Shown piece by piece: positions 34,186 through 42,537 of a stretch of DNA of 64,000 nt. A program made the translations under genes and the position numbers. The notes beneath the pieces were generated by a model. The model saw nothing but the letters and a program-made list of their open reading frames with translations. It was not told the DNA's origin and did not search any database. Position 1 is the first letter of the stretch. The number at the start of each line of letters is the position of its first letter. Source of the DNA: Bog-159 sp035602155 (lineage in GTDB: Bacteria > Acidobacteriota > Terriglobia > Bryobacterales > Bryobacteraceae); the NCBI GenBank assembly GCA_035602155.1, contig DATNMW010000173.1, forward strand, positions 1 through 64,000, given 5' to 3'.

Positions 34186-35130
34186 ATGCGTTTTGCCATC
34201 TGCCTATCCGTTGCTGCGGTCCTGCATGCTGCTCCGCCCACCGCGGACAGGTGCCGCGACGCCGCGCCGGAAGATGCCGCGCGGCTCGCCAGCTATCTGG
34301 TAAAGAAGTACCGTATTCCCACAACAAATAATTTCCACCTGGATCACGATGAGCACATAGACGGCTGCTATCACAAACTGCTGTTTCGGGGTAGGGGACC
34401 GCTCGGCGATTTTCAGTATACTATTTTTGCCTCCCCGGACCTGCGCTTTCTGACCACGGATGTTTTCGACTCCTACGCCGACCCCCAGCGCGAGGAGCGA
34501 GAGAACGCCAAAAAGGCGATGACCGAACTGCTGGCCGGTGAACACGCCGGTCGTGGCCCACAATCGGCTCCCGTCACCCTAGTGCTGTTTTCCGATTTCC
34601 AGTGTCCCTACTGCAAAAAGCTTGCAGACTTGATGGCCAACGAGCCGCTGCTCACATCCGGCGATAAGATCCGGTTGGTGTTTCGCCACATGCCGTTGGC
34701 TGGACACAACTGGGCCCAGCAGGCCGCCGAAGCCGCCACCTGCGCTGCATTCCAGAATAAGGCCGCCTTCTGGCGTCTGCACGATGCGTTATTCGCGCAC
34801 CAGCAGGTGATCAGGAAGGATACTGCGGCAGCCACCGTGCACGAGTTGGCCGCCGGCATTCCCGGGCTGGACATTAAACAGTTCGACACCTGTGTGGGGC
34901 AACAGATGTCACTAGGGGCAGTCATACGAGACCGAGACTTGGCGACACGGCTCGGCGTACGCGGAACTCCTACGTTGTTTCTGAATGGCGAGCAGCTACA
35001 TGATATCAGCACCGGTCCGGCACTGCACCACGCGCTTGAGGAAGCACTCGCGCAGGCTCAGTCCGGAAAGGACCCTCAGACATCGAGCGACGAACCTGCC
35101 AACTCCGGAACGAACGCAACGCCCCGCTGA
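34186..35130 (+). CDS. DsbA-family thiol-disulfide oxidoreductase
   Basis: 314 residues with GGGAGG upstream of the ATG. A signal peptide of about 17 residues, an N-terminal domain of about 100 residues (as in acidobacterial DsbA-like proteins), then a thioredoxin fold with FSDFQCPYCKKLADLM as the CxxC active site near residue 145, FRHMPLAGHNWAQQAAEAAT, and the cis-Pro region GVRGTPTLFLNG near residue 265. It acts in the periplasm as an oxidase or isomerase. Encoded directly after the cysteine-rich EF-hand protein and two genes after another 12-cysteine protein, which are its likely substrates. Confidence 0.82.
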   Translation: MRFAICLSVAAVLHAAPPTADRCRDAAPEDAARLASYLVKKYRIPTTNNFHLDHDEHIDGCYHKLLFRGRGPLGDFQYTIFASPDLRFLTTDVFDSYADPQREERENAKKAMTELLAGEHAGRGPQSAPVTLVLFSDFQCPYCKKLADLMANEPLLTSGDKIRLVFRHMPLAGHNWAQQAAEAATCAAFQNKAAFWRLHDALFAHQQVIRKDTAAATVHELAAGIPGLDIKQFDTCVGQQMSLGAVIRDRDLATRLGVRGTPTLFLNGEQLHDISTGPALHHALEEALAQAQSGKDPQTSSDEPANSGTNATPR

Positions 35131-35178
35131 CCCTCAAATCCGAGCGCCACCGTTAACAACCCCGCTGGCCGGGAGGTG

Positions 35179-35596
35179 CTTCGCCTGCGGCATCGTGAAG
35201 GGCTGCAGCTTCAACCGCTCCTCGCGGTTTCGCATCATGGCGCTGACCGATCAGCTTCCCACCATCACCGCCTATGCCAACGATGTCGGCTATGACGTGA
35301 TATTTGCCGAGCAGCTCAAGAATTTCGCGCAGCCGGGCGATCTGTTCATGGCCATCAGCGGCTCCGGGAATTCCCCCAATGTGGTGCTGGCCATGGATTA
35401 CGCCAACTCGATCGGCTGCCGCACCATCGCTTTGACGGGCCGCGACGGGGGAAAGCTGGGACCCAAGGCGCAGTTGAACATTCAGGTGCCGGTGCAGCAT
35501 ATGGGACGCATCGAGGATGCCCATATGAATGTTTGCCACATGATCGGGTACTACTTCATGGATTGCGAAGCGCAGACGGCATAAGACATCGCCCAT
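35179..35596 (+). repeat. Direct repeat, right copy (truncated gmhA)
   Basis: Matches 31390-31807 over 418 bases without gaps. Sequence to its left has no relation to gmhA, so the break is sharp at codon 54. Confidence 0.85.
35180..35584 (+). pseudogene. gmhA: 5'-truncated gmhA copy
   Basis: The last 134 codons and stop of a GmhA-type protein, lacking the first 53 codons including the phosphate-binding glycine loop. It is open in frame with upstream sequence inside the end of the DsbA gene, but no sensible start exists. Compared with the intact copy, only four residues differ (two Asp to Gly, Ile to Val, Pro to Ala) against about 23 base changes, so the copy evolved as a working gene before it was truncated. 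Confidence 0.8.
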
Positions 35597-35652
35597 TACA
35601 CCGGCCACGCTTGGCACTTGCTGTCATGCAAATGTAACGATACACTGATGCG

Positions 35653-36393
35653 ATGGTTGAGTTGGGACCGGCAACCGAAGACGAGATGGTCTTTGCGTTT
35701 GTGCGGGCTGAGATCGACTCTCATCGGCATAGGGATCTGTACTCCGATTGCCTGGCCCAGATTGGGTGTGGGCGCGACCTGATAGACGGGGCCGATCTCG
35801 CAGATGCCGCTCAGAATGCGGCCCGAAAAGAGTTGTTGACGCTCGCCCGGGGTTACGGAAATAAGGAATATCTGTTCATCGGTTTTCCTTCGGACGCGCG
35901 CTGGCGCCGCGTACGGGTGGAGCTACACGACTTCGATACCTTGCGCTGTGCAAATTTCCCAACATGGACGGCGCTCTCCGACGGTACGCGGCTGGTTTCG
36001 GTGGCCGCCCAAAACGTTGGCAGGCGGCGGTGGGACGAGGGCGCGAACCACCGGGATCAGGGTTCGGAGGGGTTGGCACCGGATATCGAGTCGCGTTTGG
36101 ACATCGAGTTCGAAGCGCCCGAAGATGGGCTGGAGAGCGCCAGAACCTTCAGGCGATACTGGCAGCCGATCCTGGGGAAATTCGAAGGACCCAAACATAG
36201 TTTGGAGATCGCGCGGGCGATTCAAAAAGGGGTCGTTCTTCCCGAGATGATCGCCGCGGAGGCTATGGACGGCTCGTTGATTATCATCGAAGGCCATGCA
36301 CGGGCAACGGCGTATCTGGTGGCTGGATGCACTGGAAACGTGCAGGCGATTGTAGGGTCTTCGCCGTCTATCCGAGAGTGGCTATTCTATTGA
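35653..36393 (+). CDS. Uncharacterised protein with a ParB/Srx-like C-terminal motif
   Basis: 246 residues, no signal peptide. The N-terminal half (residues 1-140) is not recognised. The last 60 residues include LEIARAIQKGVVLPEMIAAE and LIIIEGHARATAYLVAGC, which recall the ExGHxR motif of ParB/sulfiredoxin-like folds that bind nucleotides or cleave DNA. The start is ATG 35653, with no clear ribosome binding site. It lies alone between truncated gmhA and a convergent GloVer gene. The motif resemblance is weak, so no function is assigned. Confidence 0.5.
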   Translation: MVELGPATEDEMVFAFVRAEIDSHRHRDLYSDCLAQIGCGRDLIDGADLADAAQNAARKELLTLARGYGNKEYLFIGFPSDARWRRVRVELHDFDTLRCANFPTWTALSDGTRLVSVAAQNVGRRRWDEGANHRDQGSEGLAPDIESRLDIEFEAPEDGLESARTFRRYWQPILGKFEGPKHSLEIARAIQKGVVLPEMIAAEAMDGSLIIIEGHARATAYLVAGCTGNVQAIVGSSPSIREWLFY

Positions 36394-36414
36394 GCGGGTC
36401 CAGGCGGGCGCCCA

Positions 36415-37560
36415 TCAAGGTGCGATCTTGAAGACGACTCCAAAGCCGGATTCGCTGTAGATGGCGGTACCGTAGAGATTGCCGGCCAGGTCCCGGATCA
36501 GACCTGCTTCGGGCTTCCCTCCATCGCTTCCCCCTGTGAAGCTGTACAGCAGTGTCTCCGTGCCGGCGGTATCCACTTCAAACACTACCCCCCAGCCCAA
36601 TGCGCCGCCGGTCGGAGTAGTGCCGTAGAGATTGCCCGCGGAGTCAAAGACTAGGCCTGTCGAGGGATTCATCCCGTCCGTTCCTCCGGTGAAGCTATGC
36701 AGCACCGTTTCCGTGCCGGTGGTGTCCAACTTGAACACTACTCCGCAACCGCGCGGGCATACCTGGGACCTGACGATGCCGCCGAACGACGTAGTGCCGT
36801 AGAGATTGCCCGCCGCGTCGCGGATCACAGGGGCGTAGGGGTCGGCCCCGTCCGCGCCGCCCGTGAAGTTGTACAGTACCGTCTCCGCGCCGGTGGAATC
36901 CAGCTTGAAGACTACCCCGTAGCCGGCGCTGCCGCCCTGCCAGGTGGCGCCGTAGAAATTGCCCTCCGCGTCCCGGATCAGAGCCGAGGCTGGGTTCCCC
37001 CCATGCAGTCCCCCGAAGTTGTGCAGCACCGTCTCCGTACCGGCAGCCGCCAGGTTGTACGCTACTCCGCGGCCCAATGCGCCGCCGCTGTAAGTTGTGG
37101 CATAGAGATTGCCGGCCGGGTCCGAGAGCAGCCCGTTAGGCTGGCCCCCGTCCGCTCCACCTGTGAAACTGTGCAGCACCGTCTGGGCGCCGGCAGTATC
37201 CAGCTTGAATACTTCTCCGAACGGCGATGCGCCGCCGGCGGTGGTGCCATACAGGTTGCCAGCCGCGTCCCGGGCCAGCCCTATGGTGGGATACGAGCCA
37301 TCGGCCCCACCTGTGAAACTGTAGAGCACAGTCTCGCCGGTGGCATCCAGCTTGAACACTACTCCCTGGTCCGATGCGCCGCCGAGTTGAGTAACGCCGT
37401 AGAGGCTGCCCGCCGGGTCCCGGACCAAACCCAGGGGGCTCTCGCCATCCGTTCCAGTGAACGTGTGCAGTACGGTATACGTTTGCGCCTGCGCCGGCGG
37501 CGCGAATGCCGCTAACGCGAAGATCGTTCCCAGCATGCGGGATCGCACGGTTCCGGTCAT
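36415..37560 (-). CDS. Secreted GloVer tandem-repeat protein
   Basis: 381 residues with a strong GGAGAGGG site before the ATG and a signal peptide (MLGTIFALAAFAPPAQA). About eight regular repeats of the form DxAGNLYGTTxxGG, GVVFKLD, GTETVLYSFTGGADG and P-x-GLIRD. Closest in style to the protein at 19305. Convergent with the ParB-like gene (22 bases between stops) and divergent from the sulfotransferase at 37659. Presumed surface protein, function unknown. Confidence 0.85.
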   Translation of the reverse strand: MTGTVRSRMLGTIFALAAFAPPAQAQTYTVLHTFTGTDGESPLGLVRDPAGSLYGVTQLGGASDQGVVFKLDATGETVLYSFTGGADGSYPTIGLARDAAGNLYGTTAGGASPFGEVFKLDTAGAQTVLHSFTGGADGGQPNGLLSDPAGNLYATTYSGGALGRGVAYNLAAAGTETVLHNFGGLHGGNPASALIRDAEGNFYGATWQGGSAGYGVVFKLDSTGAETVLYNFTGGADGADPYAPVIRDAAGNLYGTTSFGGIVRSQVCPRGCGVVFKLDTTGTETVLHSFTGGTDGMNPSTGLVFDSAGNLYGTTPTGGALGWGVVFEVDTAGTETLLYSFTGGSDGGKPEAGLIRDLAGNLYGTAIYSESGFGVVFKIAP

Positions 37561-37658
37561 GTCCCTCTCCTCCTCGTCCCCAACCGGGTGCCTTACATTT
37601 GTAAGCAGGATATCATGCGAGTTTGACCTGCGGAAACGCCTTGTGATAGTTTTGGCGA

Positions 37659-38519
37659 ATGCTGCAGGAATCCCCAGAACTACTCTACACGGCTACCACG
37701 GACCCCGCAAGCTCGCTAAGTGCGGGTCAGGTACGGGAAATTGCGGAGTCGCACCATTTCCTGTTTCTGGGCGGACTGCATCGCAGTGGCACCACTCTGC
37801 TTTTCCGGATGCTGCGGGAACATCCGAATATGAGTGGTTTTGTGAACAATAAGGTTGCCGACAACTGGACTCCGCTTGAGGATGAAGGCCAGTTCCTGCA
37901 AGGCGTATACCCCCCCGCACTGTGTTTTGGGGGGCCCGGCAGCTTTGCCTTCGCGCCCGAGTCGCACATCACGGAGTCATCTGAGTTGCTGACGCCGGAG
38001 AATAAGGCCCAGTTGGGCGCCGACTGGTTTCCATACTGGGATCTCTCGAAACACTATCTACTGGAAAAAACTCCCCAGAACGTACTGATGACGCGTTTCC
38101 TGCAAAGCGTTTTTCCGAACTCCTCTTTCGTAATCATAATGCGGCATCCGGTGGCCGTCTCGCTGGCCACCACGAAATGGACCACCCGCAGCCTGGACTC
38201 CCTGATCGAGCATTGGCTGGTGGCGCATGAGTTAGTCGAGACGGACCGTCCGCATTTACAGCGTGTCATGACGGTGAGATACGAGACTATGGCGGAAGAG
38301 CCGGCCGCCACGTTGCGTGAGATCTATGCGTTTCTGGGAGTCGCGCCGCACGGCACTTCATTCGAGGCCACTACGGAACATAACCAGCGGTATTTCGCAC
38401 GCTGGCGGGAAATGGCGGAGAATCCGGAATCGAGCGCGCTTATCCAGGAATGTATTGCGCGGTATGAGACGCGGGTACGGGCTTTCGGGTATAGCCTGCA
38501 GGATCTGGAAATGCGATAG
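37659..38519 (+). CDS. PAPS-dependent sulfotransferase family protein (paralogue)
   Basis: 286 residues, the same length as the protein at 12854 and alignable without gaps. PAPS loop FLGGLHRSGTTLLFRMLREH, 3'-phosphate region IIMRHPVAVSLATTKWTTRS, and the C-terminus RVRAFGYSLQD. Differences are scattered (for example PPHLLMTRF versus PQNVLMTRF), so the two copies have diverged for some time but keep all motifs. Likely a second sulfotransferase with related specificity. Confidence 0.85.
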   Translation: MLQESPELLYTATTDPASSLSAGQVREIAESHHFLFLGGLHRSGTTLLFRMLREHPNMSGFVNNKVADNWTPLEDEGQFLQGVYPPALCFGGPGSFAFAPESHITESSELLTPENKAQLGADWFPYWDLSKHYLLEKTPQNVLMTRFLQSVFPNSSFVIIMRHPVAVSLATTKWTTRSLDSLIEHWLVAHELVETDRPHLQRVMTVRYETMAEEPAATLREIYAFLGVAPHGTSFEATTEHNQRYFARWREMAENPESSALIQECIARYETRVRAFGYSLQDLEMR

Positions 38520-38669
38520 CCGGTTCCGGCGGAGGACGGTGCGCCGCGAGATGCCGTGCGGACAATTCGTCGTTGCGCCAGACCAAACGGCATTATCCGG
38601 CTGATTGTATTTCCCGGCCTTGCCCGCATAGAAACCGGACGCGCGCCCGACAAGCTGCTTGAGGACGCC

Positions 38670-38832
38670 ATGGCCGGATACGTTGCCGAGCTCGCGGAAA
38701 CGCGCGACATGCTCAACAGCCGTTATGACGACCTGAAAAGCGACAGGGTAAAGCCCATTCCCAGCGACGAGGTTGAAGCCTACTTCCGCGGAAAAGAGCG
38801 CTGCCGCTCGTGGTTCGCAACCCGGCTCATGA
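38670..38832 (+). pseudogene. Decayed antitoxin gene of a RelE/ParE-type module
   Basis: From ATG 38670 (GAGG upstream) the peptide begins MAGYVAELAETRDMLNSRYD and runs through KSDRVKPIPSDEVEAYFRGK, typical of short antitoxins beside RelE/ParE toxins. An extra G at about 38790 shifts the frame; removing it restores KSAAARGSQPGS and a TGA that overlaps the toxin ATG as ATGA at 38829, the expected coupled arrangement. Confidence 0.65.
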
Positions 38833-39080
38833 CCGGATACGAATTTCACCCGGAAGCCCATGTTGACCTCGCCGAGATTGGGAATTCATTCGAGCGGATA
38901 ATCTCGATGCCGCCGACCGGTTGATTGCGCTTTATCCGGGTACGTGAGTATCTGATAGCCTACGCGCCGGACGAAAAGCCCCTCTGGGTTGTCGCAGTGA
39001 TGCATGGACGCCGCAGCCCTTGCGTCGCCTCGAGCATTAAACATTATAGGATCAAAATGTTCTATTGGACTAGGCTCTAA
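38829..39080 (+). pseudogene. Decayed RelE/ParE-type toxin gene
   Basis: Starts MTGYEFHPEAHVDLAEI; a missing T near 38879 breaks the frame, and restoring it gives WEFIRADNLDAADRLIA, standard for ParE N-terminal helices. A later frame from 38940 gives VREYLIAYAPDEKPLWVVAV followed by MHGRRSP, the usual C-terminal strands. About 35-40 central codons are missing between the two parts, so the gene has both a frameshift and an internal deletion. Confidence 0.65.
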
Positions 39081-39247
39081 ATTGCGTTACAGCTTCCCGC
39101 ATTGCCCCAACCCCCAAAACGGTTAAGCACCCCATGTCGAGTGAATTGTGGGCCTAAAGTGAGTTATTGTGCCGCGATTATACGGAACTCCACGTCATTT
39201 CGGGACGCCGAGCCTCGTGTGCGTCGGCCAGACCAGGACGGCTTTCC

Positions 39248-40126
39248 TCACCGCGCCGCCGTCTCCGCGACACCCCGCCGCATGTTCTCCAGTAGGCCGT
39301 AATTCAGATTTACGTTGCCGCCTTTGCCGGTGCCAAGCTGAATCGAGGGCTTATTGTCCCCGTGGAAGTCGGTGCCGCCTGTTTCGATCAACCGGAACTG
39401 GGCTGCCAACTCCTTGAACAGCGCCGTGTCTTCCGGGCTGTGCTCGCTGTGGTAGACCTCCAGGCCTTGCAGGCCGTTGTCGATGAGGGTACGCAGCAGC
39501 TTTTCGAGCGATACGCGGTCGCGTACTGGCAGCCGAACGGGATGCGCCAGGGAGGGCAGGCCGCCGCCCTCGCGGATGCGCCGCACGCCTTCAGTCAGTT
39601 CCGGCTCATCGCGCTCCACCGAGGCCGAGGCGTTGTCGGCCAGATAGCGGTCGAAGGCCTCCTGGTTGGTCTTCACATAGCCTTTGCGCAGCAGCACCTT
39701 GGCGAAATGCGGACGGCCGGTGAGGTGCTTGCCGAGCGCTTGCACTTCCTCCAGGGTGATCTCGACGCCGAGCGAATTCAGCTTGGCGATCAGCTTGCGA
39801 TTGCGCTCGCGGCGGCTCTCCTGGTGGCCCCCGATCCACTGCCGGAATCCCGCGGAGGCAGGCTCTTGCAGAAAATAGCCGAGCAGATGCACCGAGGGCG
39901 GGCGCGAGCCATCCGGCGGCGGATCGGGGCGGGTGCTCAGCTCGATGCCGCAAACCAGTTCCAGGCCCGCTTGGGCGGCGAGTGGCGCGGCGGTATCGTA
40001 GCCATCCAAAGTATCGTGGTCGGTGATTCCAAGCGCTTGCAGGCCCATGGCGGCCGCATCCTGGACCAATTGCGCGGGAGAGGTTGAGCCGTCGGAACGG
40101 TCGGTATGCGTGTGCAGATCAATCAT
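39248..40126 (-). CDS. PHP-domain metal-dependent phosphoesterase
   Basis: 292 residues from ATG 40126. PHP metal motifs are MIDLHTHTDRSDGS at the N-terminus, GITDHDTLDGY (about residue 35-45), the Glu in LVCGIELST, and the C-terminal GGTDFHGDNKP. Such proteins (YciV/RNase AM-like) remove phosphate from nucleotides or 3',5'-bisphosphates. It can be noted that 3'-phosphoadenosine 5'-phosphate, the by-product of PAPS-dependent sulfation, is a known substrate of some members. The start overlaps the SDR stop by eight bases (ATGATTGA), so it is translationally coupled and belongs to the minus-strand cluster. Confidence 0.8.
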   Translation of the reverse strand: MIDLHTHTDRSDGSTSPAQLVQDAAAMGLQALGITDHDTLDGYDTAAPLAAQAGLELVCGIELSTRPDPPPDGSRPPSVHLLGYFLQEPASAGFRQWIGGHQESRRERNRKLIAKLNSLGVEITLEEVQALGKHLTGRPHFAKVLLRKGYVKTNQEAFDRYLADNASASVERDEPELTEGVRRIREGGGLPSLAHPVRLPVRDRVSLEKLLRTLIDNGLQGLEVYHSEHSPEDTALFKELAAQFRLIETGGTDFHGDNKPSIQLGTGKGGNVNLNYGLLENMRRGVAETAAR

Positions 40127-41063
40127 GTCCAACCGCTTGCTGGGAATTAGCACGCTCGCCGAGGCCGGCATCGTGGCCGCTGAGACCGGTCGCCGGGCGC
40201 CGCGGATGGGAAACCATGCGGACGATAATTTTCTCGTGAATGCGCTCGTACCATTCGAATGGAATAATGTTGCGCAGCGCCAGCATCAACTTGAACTTGA
40301 ATCCCACCATGTAATGCAGGCGGGGATGGCGCGCGGTAAGAATTTTGTGCACCACTCCGGCGATGTCTTCGGCGGTAAATTTATTGGCGGCGAGCAGGCC
40401 GTCCACGATGGCTTCGTGCTGGCAAAACCAGAAGTAGTAAGGGCTGGCGGGATCCTGGGCGCGGCGGGCGCGATTGCGGTTGACTCCGAAGTGCGGAGTG
40501 TAGATCAGCCCCGGCTCCAGCACGGAAACATGAATGTTCAACAGGGCCATCTCCTGGCGCAGGCACTCGCCGAGGCCCACCACCGCGAACTTGCCGGAAG
40601 AATAGCCCGCGATACTCATCTCGCCCATGCGGCCGGCGGCCGATGCGGTGATGACGATACGGCCGGAACGGCGCGCGCGCATGTGCGGCAGCACGGCCTG
40701 GGTCAGCTCCATGATGCCGAAGACGTTGACGTCGTAGAGCCGGCGGATCTCCTGCATGCTGAGATCTTCGAAGAAGCCGCGCAGTCCCATGCCCGCAAAG
40801 TGCACCACGGCATCGATGCGTCCGGCTTCTTGAACGATCGTGTCCACGGTGCGATCGATGTCGGCTCTGCGGGTCACGTCCATGCGCAAGGCGGAAACAT
40901 CCAAATTCCGTAGGGCGGACTGGTCGCGCAACTGTCGCTCCTCGCCTTCGGTGAGCGCCGTTCCATAGACGCGAAAATTGCGGGCGGCCAGGAACAAGGC
41001 GGATGCCAGCCCCAAGCCGGAGCCCGCGCCAGTGATCAAAACTACGGGTCTATCGTCAGTCAT
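40119..41063 (-). CDS. Short-chain dehydrogenase/reductase
   Basis: 314 residues, classical SDR: VLITGAGSGLGLASALFLAA (cofactor loop), VHFAGMG in place of NNAG, catalytic Ser in IVITASAAGRMGEM and YSSGK for Tyr and Lys (about residues 155-160). The segment after the active site (LEPGLIYTPHFG) fits SDRs acting on lipids, sterols or acyl chains. In this cluster it could reduce a ketoacyl intermediate made by the ketoacyl synthase, but it is not a typical FabG. Twelve bases downstream of the transporter gene on the same strand. Confidence 0.82.
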   Translation of the reverse strand: MTDDRPVVLITGAGSGLGLASALFLAARNFRVYGTALTEGEERQLRDQSALRNLDVSALRMDVTRRADIDRTVDTIVQEAGRIDAVVHFAGMGLRGFFEDLSMQEIRRLYDVNVFGIMELTQAVLPHMRARRSGRIVITASAAGRMGEMSIAGYSSGKFAVVGLGECLRQEMALLNIHVSVLEPGLIYTPHFGVNRNRARRAQDPASPYYFWFCQHEAIVDGLLAANKFTAEDIAGVVHKILTARHPRLHYMVGFKFKLMLALRNIIPFEWYERIHEKIIVRMVSHPRRPATGLSGHDAGLGERANSQQAVGHD

Positions 41064-41074
41064 TCAGTTAGTCG

Positions 41075-42505
41075 TCATGTAAGATCGCGGCTGGCCGCCA
41101 GTTGCCGTTGAATTCCATGCACGGTACGCCGGTTCAAGCTATACGGAAGAATGAGAACCAGCGAAAGCGCCAGCAGCACCGCCGGAACAGCGCCATATAG
41201 CATGCCCACATAAGGAATGGCGGCCGGCGGATTGCCCGGCGTACCAAAAGCGGCGCCGTGCGAGAGTCTGCGGAAAAAAGCCAACAGGCCGCCGGCCAAC
41301 AACAAAGCGCCCCCCGCAGCGATCTTTTCGCCGAAATTCATGATGCCGAAATAGATACCTTCGCGGCGCAATCCGGTGGTCAACTCGTCGGTATCGGCTA
41401 CGTCCGCGATCATGGACGCCGGAACCACCCAAACCGCGCTGGCGAAGATCCCTCCCACCACGTGCCCGACGATCAGCGGAAAGGGATGGCCTGTGCCAAA
41501 CAGACGACCGCTTCCGATCAGCAACGTAGCCATGAGCAGCAGGATGGCCGAAGCGATGGTGGCCAGGATGTACATAGTGCGTTTCTCCGTGCGCCGGGCC
41601 AGCGACATCCACAGGACCACACCGCCTATTGCGCCGGCGTAAAACGAAGTCTGAATCAAGCTCAGCGTCTCACTGCGGCTGATTTGCGCATACCAAGTGA
41701 AGTAATGAATCGCCATGCTGAAGTTCAGCACGACCGCCAGGAAGAACACCGTGGTCGAGAACCAGATGCTCCGGAAATAGGGGTTCCGCATGGCAATCCG
41801 GAAGCCGGAAAAGAACCGCTGCCCGGCTGCGTCGTTAGCGGCGCCGGAAGTACGATAACCCAAAGTGCCTAGAGTTCCGATTAGACCGGCAACCGTCATC
41901 ACCGCGCCGAACGCCAGCCCCAGGCGCGGATAGCCGGCGTAGTGCAGCTTGGGTTCGGAGCCATCGGCGGTGGCTGGAAAGAAAACCAGAAAGGAAAGCG
42001 CCGCGGCCGCCAGCGTACCCATCAGTCCGAACAGCGTGCGCAGGCCCATGGTGCCGGTACGGTCGTCGTAATCGCGGCTCAATTCAGCCCCCAGGCTCAG
42101 GTAGGGGATCCGGTAGACGGCGCTTGCGGCGCGCAGGGCAATCGACCAGGCCAGCAGCCAGACAAACAGTCCGCTATGCCCGAGGCTGCGCGGCGGGCTG
42201 AAGAGCATAAAAAAACACGGCCCCATGACCAGCGCTCCCGGCAGCATGAATATGTGCCGGCGCCCGAAAGCGTGGTTGGTGCGATCCGATATGTGGCCGA
42301 TGTAGGGATCGAGCAAGGCATCCAGCACCAGGCTGGCCGCCAGGCCGATTCCCACCAGCAACGATGGCAAGCCCATCACGGAGTTGTAAAAGAACAGCAT
42401 GAAAAGTCCGGACAAGACCATCAGGACAGTGATGGGCATCTCCCCCACACCGTAAAGCAGCTTGGCGTAGAGCGGCAGCGGCTGCGGATCCGCGGCGACA
42501 GGCAC
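41075..42505 (-). CDS. MFS transporter of the GPH (MelB-like) family
   Basis: 476 residues with about 12 transmembrane helices and the GPH motif DPYIGHISDRTNHAFGRRH after helix 2 (about residue 65-84), plus ADVADTDELTTGLRREGIYF near residue 365. GPH carriers move glycosides or pentosides with Na+ or H+, and some act on lipids (MFSD2A-like lysolipid carriers share the fold). The GTG start at 42505 is the first plausible codon before helix 1. The place in the cluster suggests it imports a precursor or exports/flips the product. Substrate unknown. Confidence 0.82.
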   Translation of the reverse strand: MPVAADPQPLPLYAKLLYGVGEMPITVLMVLSGLFMLFFYNSVMGLPSLLVGIGLAASLVLDALLDPYIGHISDRTNHAFGRRHIFMLPGALVMGPCFFMLFSPPRSLGHSGLFVWLLAWSIALRAASAVYRIPYLSLGAELSRDYDDRTGTMGLRTLFGLMGTLAAAALSFLVFFPATADGSEPKLHYAGYPRLGLAFGAVMTVAGLIGTLGTLGYRTSGAANDAAGQRFFSGFRIAMRNPYFRSIWFSTTVFFLAVVLNFSMAIHYFTWYAQISRSETLSLIQTSFYAGAIGGVVLWMSLARRTEKRTMYILATIASAILLLMATLLIGSGRLFGTGHPFPLIVGHVVGGIFASAVWVVPASMIADVADTDELTTGLRREGIYFGIMNFGEKIAAGGALLLAGGLLAFFRRLSHGAAFGTPGNPPAAIPYVGMLYGAVPAVLLALSLVLILPYSLNRRTVHGIQRQLAASRDLT

Positions 42506-42537
42506 AGGCGGGAAGGGGATGGGAGTCCGCGCAGCGA

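Noticed and set aside
34985..35584. Frame joining the end of the DsbA gene with truncated gmhA as a new fusion gene
   Set aside because: The frame differs from that of DsbA and its first part is a shadow; no start or ribosome binding site for the gmhA part is present.
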